Shown: in pieces, positions 6,345 to 10,776 of the stretch
Layout: every line of letters starts with the position of its first letter
How positions within the stretch are numbered: the stretch's first letter is position 1
Origin: CAZJOD01 sp964547525
GTDB lineage: Bacteria; Bacillota; Clostridia; JAAYHZ01
Direction of reading: 5' to 3'
Length of the DNA stretch: 10,776 nucleotides
NCBI GenBank assembly: GCA_964547525.1
Contig: CAZJOD010000125.1
Location: forward strand, 1 to 10,776
Position numbers and translations under genes: made by a program
The notes under the pieces: model-generated
Databases searched by the model: none
What the model was told of the DNA's origin: nothing
Seen by the model: the letters and a program-made list of their open reading frames with translations, nothing else

Positions 6345-6815
6345 TTACTCAGTTAAACAGAGTTGAAGCATTTTTTTGTCAACTTCATCAAAATACCCAA
6401 TATCCGATTGTAAATCCCATAGCATAATACCTACCATTTCATCATTCTCTTCAAATTTAGCAAGATCTAAAATCTCCCCATAATATGCTGCTCTAAACCT
6501 TATTTCATTTTTAAATTTATCATATATCTTAAATAGACCTTTAAAGTCAAGATTAGATATGGATTGATTAGTTTCTTCAAAAAGTTCTCTAATTGCACAT
6601 TGTCTACAAGTTTCATCTTTCTCCATTTTCCCAGCAGGGAATTCCCATTGATTCCGCCATTTATTATATGCAATTAAAAACCTACCCTGGCATTTAATGA
6701 AAGCAAACGAACCTGTAATAGGCTTATATACCCCACATCTAAATATATCCTTCTCGGCAATTTGTATGTATTCAATTAGTTGAGTGCCATTCCTATTTTC
6801 CGCTAAAGCTAACAC
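6345..6815 (-). CDS. NUDIX hydrolase
   Basis: 156 residues from a GTG at 6815, with GGAG 8 bases upstream. Domain strands TGSFAFIKCQGRFLIAYNKW (34-53) lead to WEFPAGKMEKDE, and the Nudix box spans about 62-84: G-x5-E, then RELFEETNQ. The usual final glycine of REUxEExG is Asn here (EETN). That position is a turn residue and not a metal ligand, so activity is plausible. The substrate is unknown. A promoter with a perfect -10 lies at 6852-6881. An ATG at 6842, out of frame by one base across an A7 run (6831-6837), could be an older start. The gene is about 80 bases upstream of the second NUDIX gene and may be cotranscribed with it. The two NUDIX proteins are not close copies. Confidence 0.88.
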   Translation of the reverse strand: MLALAENRNGTQLIEYIQIAEKDIFRCGVYKPITGSFAFIKCQGRFLIAYNKWRNQWEFPAGKMEKDETCRQCAIRELFEETNQSISNLDFKGLFKIYDKFKNEIRFRAAYYGEILDLAKFEENDEMVGIMLWDLQSDIGYFDEVDKKMLQLCLTE

Positions 6816-6851
6816 TTCTCTCTTTCTCCATTTTTTTGATCATCTGTTAGT

Positions 6852-6881
6852 ATTATAAGTATTTATTTATCAAAATGTAAA
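6852..6881 (-). promoter_or_regulatory. Promoter for the NUDIX pair
   Basis: On the minus strand TTTACA (6881-6876), an 18-base spacer and a perfect TATAAT (6857-6852). It lies 37 bases before the GTG start at 6815. No operator-like symmetry is obvious around it. Confidence 0.55.
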
Positions 6882-6992
6882 CTTTTTCATCTATAGTTCC
6901 TTGATAAAAATTCGCAGCATTGTTTTATCCTTTACATTGAGCAACATAAAACATAATCTTTCAAAATTAATAATATATTCCATAAAGCTTAA

Positions 6993-7763
6993 TTAATATC
7001 TCACCATTTGCACTTCACTGTATTCGCTTTTAGCATAAAACCCATATTTATTGTAAAGAGATATCGCTTTATTTAATCTATCAGCATGTAAAAAACCCCT
7101 GTTTGCACCTTTTTTAATCCCGTACGAAATTGCTTGCTCAATCAGCTTACCTCCATATCCTTTTCTTTGATATAATGGGTTCACTGCTATATTTCTAATC
7201 CATAAGATAGTATTATTTGCATAAACGGAAACACAACAATAACCGACAATGACATCTCCTTCTCTTACAATTATAATGTCGTTTTTATTCATCCAATCCT
7301 GAAACCATTCTTTTTTCTCTCCGGTAAAACCCCTTGAATATCCTGTACATAAGTTTGATATATATTCAATAATATGTGTTTCTTCAATTTTTAAAAATTC
7401 TATAGAATCAAAGTCACTAAAACTAATTTCTGTTTTTGGTAAATCATTATTGAAGAAATCCAAATATTCTGCCCATATGGAAAATCCGGCGCTTTCAAAG
7501 GAAGATACAAATTCTTTCGGAACGAAATCTATCCAAACCTTTTTAGCAACGGTATCAAGCCGTTTAATAACATTGGCAAGGTCATTAGTTGCCCAATAAA
7601 TAATAGTCGGGTATTTGTTATTATCTTGCAATAAAATCATCTCTTTATTATCTTCTAAGATATCGGCATTTGAACAATCTTTATATTCAATCGGCCCAAA
7701 AGATGAAAGTTTAAAGCATCGTGTTTTATTAAAAAGTATATCGAATTGTTTCTCTGTTATCAT
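6993..7763 (-). CDS. GNAT-family N-acetyltransferase
   Basis: 256 residues; ATG with GGGGGT 4 bases upstream. Residues about 120-256 are the catalytic GNAT domain: strand ILWIRNIAVN, acetyl-CoA loop QRKGYGGKL (199-207), then NKAISLYNKYGFYAKSEY. Residues 1-115 form a separate N-terminal region of a type common in two-lobed acetyltransferases, without an acetyl-CoA loop. The acceptor is unknown. It has its own promoter (7799-7826). It is followed by 177 bases without a convincing gene and then the NUDIX gene. It is unrelated in detail to the other two GNAT proteins of the window. Confidence 0.87.
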   Translation of the reverse strand: MITEKQFDILFNKTRCFKLSSFGPIEYKDCSNADILEDNKEMILLQDNNKYPTIIYWATNDLANVIKRLDTVAKKVWIDFVPKEFVSSFESAGFSIWAEYLDFFNNDLPKTEISFSDFDSIEFLKIEETHIIEYISNLCTGYSRGFTGEKKEWFQDWMNKNDIIIVREGDVIVGYCCVSVYANNTILWIRNIAVNPLYQRKGYGGKLIEQAISYGIKKGANRGFLHADRLNKAISLYNKYGFYAKSEYSEVQMVRY

Positions 7764-7798
7764 TTTTACCCCCTAATATAATTCCATGGGATTGTGAA

Positions 7799-7826
7799 TT
7801 TATAAATAAATCTGACTATTTTTCAA
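7799..7826 (-). promoter_or_regulatory. Promoter for the GNAT gene at 7763
   Basis: On the minus strand TTGAAA (7826-7821), a 16-base spacer and TATAAA (7804-7799), five of six bases matching at each hexamer. It sits 36 bases before the ATG, leaving room for the GGGGGT ribosome binding site. Confidence 0.5.
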
Positions 7827-7880
7827 TATGTCTTCTGTCGAATGTTCAAATTCTACTCTTACCTATTGCATACAACCTTT

Positions 7881-8371
7881 TCAGAAAAACTTCTTATTTA
7901 AAATCATTATATATTCATCTTCTATATTTTTTCTAAATTCACCAAAGCTATTAAAGCACCCAATCGATATCCTTACAAATCCAAGGTTTTCATGTAGTTT
8001 TATTGAGGGTAGATTATTATTTTTTATATTTTCGGATACTTTTTCTATTCCTAAATCATTTAATCTTTCCAAACCATACATAACCATAGTTTTGCCAACT
8101 CCTTTTCCTCTCATGGGTTGAATAATTTCAAGCCCTTCAATGAGCCATTTATTATTGCAACATGGTGAACACCAAAACCGAACTACTCCTATAAACTTTT
8201 TATGATCGTCTTCTGCAACGATTGTTAATTTATCTCCTTGCATTTTATTTGAAAACCAGTCATACCAAAAACTTTTGTGCTTTCAACTATTTCAGGTTCT
8301 TCATAGCTTAGAACAAAAGCCAACTTATCAATAATAGAATCGTTATAATGATTTAACTCATATATTTTCAT
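7881..8371 (-). CDS. GNAT-family N-acetyltransferase, interrupted by a 1-base frameshift
   Basis: The ATG at 8371 has AAAAGGTG upstream and opens MKIYELNHYNDSIIDKLAFV, ending this frame at ...IVESTK. The sense then continues one frame over as FWYDWFSNKMQGDKLTIVAE to the TGA at 7881. The shift lies in 8267-8276, within an A4-T5 region of the minus strand (TTTT and AAAAA on the plus strand); one extra base restores about 163 residues, a normal GNAT length. The acetyl-CoA loop is QPMRGKGVGK and the tail shows NNLPSIKLHENLGFV. The intact downstream frame alone (120 residues from an internal ATG at 8243) lacks the N-terminal strands and has no ribosome binding site. It is either a real frameshift or a homopolymer sequencing error. 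It follows the thyX-like gene by 35 bases. Confidence 0.7.
8173..8270 (-). repeat. 98-bp segment duplicated at 5634-5731
   Basis: This is the part of the frameshifted GNAT gene that recurs next to the P-loop ATPase, about 89 of 98 bases identical and in the same orientation. Both copies have the same kind of one-base frame displacement at their 5' edge, at a T run. Confidence 0.85.
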
Positions 8372-8406
8372 AGTAACACCTTTTGAAATTATACTTATTG
8401 AAAATT

Positions 8407-8964
8407 CTAATTTATCCCTTTCCGATATTCCGCTAACCTTTCTTTAAATCCATCCGTTTTATGATACCCACATGATTTGAACTCGTAGCACCATCCTCGG
8501 TAAATGCAGTCCGGTACACATACGGAACATAACTCGGGTTGTTCTTCCCTTATTGAATCAAGAACGGCTTGCCAAGCTTCTCTAGTTTCTTTGGAAGATT
8601 GATTGCATAGGCGTTTTCTTGAGATATTAATCATTGCCTGAGCATCGGCCAAAAACTCGTGTTCTACAGAATTGGATTGAAGAAGCTGATCCCTGTCTTG
8701 TCCGGTACGGTCACCCCTCTGTGTCCTGACCCAATGTTCAATGCCTATTTTATGACGTACAAAATGGACGGACACCCATGATTTCAATTCATACCATTTA
8801 CATTTTATAAATAATTGCCTTATTGGGGAATGCTCACATAACAGTAATCTTCTTTTCCAAGCTGAAGACGGCTCATTCTTACCCGCTTCCTTATGTATTG
8901 TTGTATTTGCCGAATCGGCAACTTCCCTCCATGTACCTTTTGTTCCTAAAAATTCAACTCTCAA
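8407..8964 (-). CDS. ThyX-like protein (FAD-dependent thymidylate synthase family), divergent
   Basis: 185 residues from a TTG start with GGAGGA 9 bases upstream. It opens MRVEFLGTKG. The core LLCEHSPIRQLFIKCKWYEL then WVSVHFVRHK (to residue 72) matches the ThyX fold, in which EH and RHR motifs bind FAD and dUMP. Here RHR reads RHK, and the following S-x-N-x-x-S-x-R signature is replaced by IEHWVRTQRGDRTGQDRD (75-92). The protein is shorter than the usual ~220 residues and ends in a cysteine cluster, C146, C149, C153, C159 and C165, not found in classical ThyX. I infer a ThyX-fold paralogue, perhaps with a metal site, whose reaction may not be thymidylate synthesis. It starts 36 bases after the S41 gene and is followed by the GNAT gene. 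Confidence 0.75.
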   Translation of the reverse strand: MRVEFLGTKGTWREVADSANTTIHKEAGKNEPSSAWKRRLLLCEHSPIRQLFIKCKWYELKSWVSVHFVRHKIGIEHWVRTQRGDRTGQDRDQLLQSNSVEHEFLADAQAMINISRKRLCNQSSKETREAWQAVLDSIREEQPELCSVCVPDCIYRGWCYEFKSCGYHKTDGFKERLAEYRKGIN

Positions 8965-9000
8965 GTTTTTATATCCTCCAATAATAATTCTTATTCAATG

Positions 9001-10205
9001 TTAGGATTTCAAGATATTTATAAACTTTTTTATTCTTAGATTTCTATCATATTCATTAATTGTAATTGGTATATAAATATCCGGAAATAGGCATTCCTCG
9101 TCATCTTTAGTGGAATCAGGCCGTTTAAATAATCTTGCAGATACTCTAAACCTTATTTTAAAATTTGGGGTTTCAAACTTAGAAGGTGCTCCAAAGGAAG
9201 TAGGCTTACCTCCTGAACATTCTCCCACCAATTGAGCTATACTGTTATCTTTTAATACAGTTGCGAAAAACTTGGCACTGCTAAATGTTGTATTTGATAT
9301 AATACAGGATACTAAACCTTTATATAGATACCTTTCATATTTATTATTTTGTATTTTGTGATTTCTTGATAACATATTAATCATTCCGTTATTACTTTTT
9401 CTTGTGCTAATGTCATAAAAGGAAAAGGTATCAATATCGATATACCGGATAAACTCTTGGGTAACTGAAGAACTACCGCCCATGTTTTCACTTAAATCTA
9501 AGACTATATGACCGATATTATTGTCATACACAGTCTTAAAAAAATTATTCAATGTTTCTTTATAGTATTCATTATCTTTACATTCATCAAGTATTAATAA
9601 AGCAAACTCGTCAAATATTTTATATTTTATAAAATCATTTGTTTGCAAAAAATCTAAACATCCGTTATACGGAACTAATTCTAATCTATAGGTATAATCT
9701 ATACCGTTTCTTAAAACTCCTATATTAAAAAACGAACCGTTTGTTTTAAGTATATTTTTCAAATTCAGATGACTAAAAATATGATAATTTTGATAGGGAT
9801 ATTTTGTTGAACGACATTTAACTAAATTTACATTTTCATGAGGGATATATGTACATATAATATTAAAATATTCACTTATCGATATACCATTAATAGATTT
9901 AATAATGTCACCCTTTCTAAGTGATTTGTAATCTCTTACAACTATAACTTCATCTCCGAAAAAATTACAGGGTATATTTAAGCATAATTCATTGTTATAT
10001 TGTAATTCGATATTAGTATGCCCGTCATTCAGATAAGTTGTCATCTTACTTAAAGCATTTACTAAACTTTCATAATCGTTTATTGTTGCTCTGTACTGTT
10101 TGTAAGCAGATTCAAATCCGCTATCAAATCCAAAAAAGCCCAATGGATGAGTTGCATTTATGGTATTGTATACAAAATCAAAATCCTCAAAAAAATATTA
10201 ACCAC
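9001..10205 (-). CDS. S41-family peptidase-like protein, frameshifted at its N-terminus
   Basis: The long open frame reads EDFDFVYNTINATHPLGFFG, then the S41 hallmark LNDGHTNI. A PDZ-like stretch VVRDYKSLRKGDIIKSINGI follows, then the catalytic-domain motifs DLSENMGGSSSV and NTTFSSAKFF with the candidate nucleophile Ser288/289 (numbered from 10143), and GECSGGKPTSFGAP. No signal peptide is visible. The frame has no ribosome binding site. A GTG at 10205 (AAAGG 8-9 bases upstream) or an ATG at 10211 starts another frame, reading VNIF, that would join at FFEDFDF if the T7 run (plus-strand A7, 10189-10195) had eight bases. So the gene is off by one base at a homopolymer. It has its own promoter (10246-10274) and leads a probable operon with the thyX-like and GNAT genes. 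Confidence 0.72.
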
Positions 10206-10238
10206 CGACATATCCTTTCAATTGAGCAATATAGTTTC

Positions 10239-10276
10239 TACTCTTATCTTACCAAATATTTACTAAAATCACAACT
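10239..10276. repeat. 38-bp promoter repeat, copy B
   Basis: The second copy of the repeat at 3791-3828, differing at three positions. Its gene-proximal edge continues with partial similarity, then diverges into an unrelated 5' UTR. Confidence 0.7.
10246..10274 (-). promoter_or_regulatory. Promoter for the S41 peptidase operon
   Basis: On the minus strand TTGTGA (10274-10269), a 17-base spacer and TAAGAT (10251-10246). A start near 10239 gives a leader of about 30 bases before the GTG or ATG start. It is identical in both hexamers and spacing to the S9 peptidase promoter. Confidence 0.6.
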
Positions 10277-10337
10277 TAAAAACATACTAACTTTTCTACA
10301 CTTTTTTTATACCTCCTCCTTTTTCCACAGCTCCTGA

Positions 10338-10563
10338 AGCTTACCAGCTCATTTGCTGACTACGACCGATGAAATTTACCAAAGAAAATTCAAATTGAAA
10401 ATGCTGGGCGAGTTGAACTACACAAACGCATTACGGTATGAGTTCATTCTAACAGTAGCAACCCATTAACGAATATTCGCGGTTTGTTGAAAAATTACCG
10501 TATATGAAGGAGAGGTTCATCGTGGAATTCAAGTTCGGTGAAACGGTGGATGTAAATGAATAA
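10338..10563 (+). pseudogene. Broken plus-strand ORF, possibly a recombinase C-terminus
   Basis: Two open stretches join with a one-base shift near 10455. The first (10338-10469) reads LLTTTDEIYQRKFKLKMLGE then LNYTNALRYEFIL. The second (10459-10563) reads INEYSRFVEKLPYMKERF then IVEFKFGETVDVNE and stop. The charged beta-hairpin ending (RFIVEFKFGETVDV) resembles the tail of some large serine recombinases, but I cannot confirm that. Base composition is visibly less AT-rich than the neighbouring genes. There is no start codon with a ribosome binding site, so it is a 3' remnant. It points the opposite way from the adjacent S41 operon. Confidence 0.4.
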
Positions 10564-10598
10564 AAAGGTACTCTATTGTATTATATTGTAGAGTTACC
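10562..10598 (-). terminator. Intrinsic terminator for the minus-strand ORF at 10614
   Basis: On the minus strand GGTAACTCTA (10598-10589) pairs with TAGAGTACC (10575-10567) through one bulged base, around a 13-base AT-rich loop. It is followed immediately by TTTTT (10566-10562). It lies 16 bases past the stop of the minus-strand ORF and insulates the S41 promoter from transcription arriving from the right. Confidence 0.65.
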
Positions 10599-10613
10599 TA
10601 GCCTTGTTGTGGC

Positions 10614-10766
10614 TCATTCCGTGTATAATGCTCTAATTCTATTGTGATACTCAGGTGCATCGAGTATGGTTACTAAATTGGAAACTTCACTTAATGAACC
10701 GATCAATGGACAGCTTTCAAAAAACATCTCAGGGACGCCTCTCAACTTATTGCAATTAGCTAACAT
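10614..10766 (-). pseudogene. C-terminal fragment of an unidentified protein, LRR-like in texture
   Basis: The frame reads MLANCNKLRGVPEMFFESCP then LIGSLSEVSNLVTI and ends NRIRALYTE, 50 residues. A stop lies 3 bases upstream of the ATG and no ribosome binding site is present, so it is probably the 3' end of a longer gene that has decayed or was cut. The NCNKLRGVPEMFFESCP stretch has the spacing of BspA-type leucine-rich repeats of surface proteins (N/C-x-x-L-x-x-x-P-x-x-F-x-x-C), but one repeat is not enough to name it. The terminator just downstream supports it having been a real gene end. Confidence 0.4.
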
Positions 10767-10776
10767 ATATTAACAA

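Noticed and set aside
6891..6983. 30-codon minus-strand ORF (MEYIINFERLCFML...) between GNAT and NUDIX genes
   Set aside because: The ATG has no Shine-Dalgarno site and the peptide is unrecognisable. It may be a remnant of a lost gene, but nothing supports expression.
8267..8276. Programmed -1 ribosomal frameshift in the GNAT gene
   Set aside because: Neither GNAT copy has an X-XXY-YYZ slippery heptamer in the right frame at the T run, and no downstream stem-loop stands out. A mutation or sequencing error is simpler.
1526..10205. Integron-type cassette array (many single genes in one orientation)
   Set aside because: I looked for a recurring attC-like imperfect palindrome with RYYYAAC/GTTRRRY ends after each gene. 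Isolated GTTAAGC-like heptamers occur (for example near 3937) but no repeated paired sites, and several genes have their own promoters, which cassettes usually lack. No integrase is in the window.

Overview
The window is an AT-rich bacterial accessory region. Strong AAGGAG/GGAGG ribosome binding sites, GTG and TTG alternative starts, sigma-A-type promoters and the protein families point to a low-GC anaerobe. A Clostridia-type Firmicute is my first guess, but a host-associated spirochaete such as Treponema is not excluded. No rRNA, tRNA, CRISPR array or intact mobile-element gene is visible.

Layout. Bases 1-1150 read on the plus strand: the 3' end of a SAM-dependent methyltransferase, an intact double-domain GNAT acetyltransferase, and a frameshifted, truncated methyltransferase. 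From 1147 to about 10205 everything reads on the minus strand. In transcription order (right to left) this is: an S41-type peptidase with a frameshift in a T7 run, a ThyX-like protein, a GNAT with a frameshift, a second GNAT, a NUDIX hydrolase, a second NUDIX hydrolase, a chimeric GNAT remnant, a small P-loop kinase-like ATPase, a methyltransferase with an elaborate leader, an S9-family peptidase and a methyltransferase pseudogene. The right edge holds a broken plus-strand ORF, a minus-strand terminator and a minus-strand ORF fragment.

The set is mostly small stand-alone enzymes that modify or hydrolyse small molecules (acetyltransferases, NUDIX, methyltransferases, a P-loop kinase) plus two peptidases. 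There is no obvious shared pathway, and I do not see a coherent defence or biosynthetic system. The locus looks like a hotspot where such genes are gained, duplicated and lost: I count six gene remnants plus two genes broken by single-base shifts.

The most interesting structures are three. (1) A gene pair, thyX-like then GNAT, is intact in order at 8964-7881; eroded pieces of the same two genes, in the same order, bracket the NUDIX gene at 6316-5634. (2) A 22-codon ORF and three mutually complementary segments sit in front of the methyltransferase at 4856, resembling a translational attenuator in which the Shine-Dalgarno segment can be sequestered. (3) A 38-bp repeat (35/38 identical) carrying a complete promoter (TTGTGA-17-TAAGAT) lies upstream of both peptidase genes, 6.4 kb apart.
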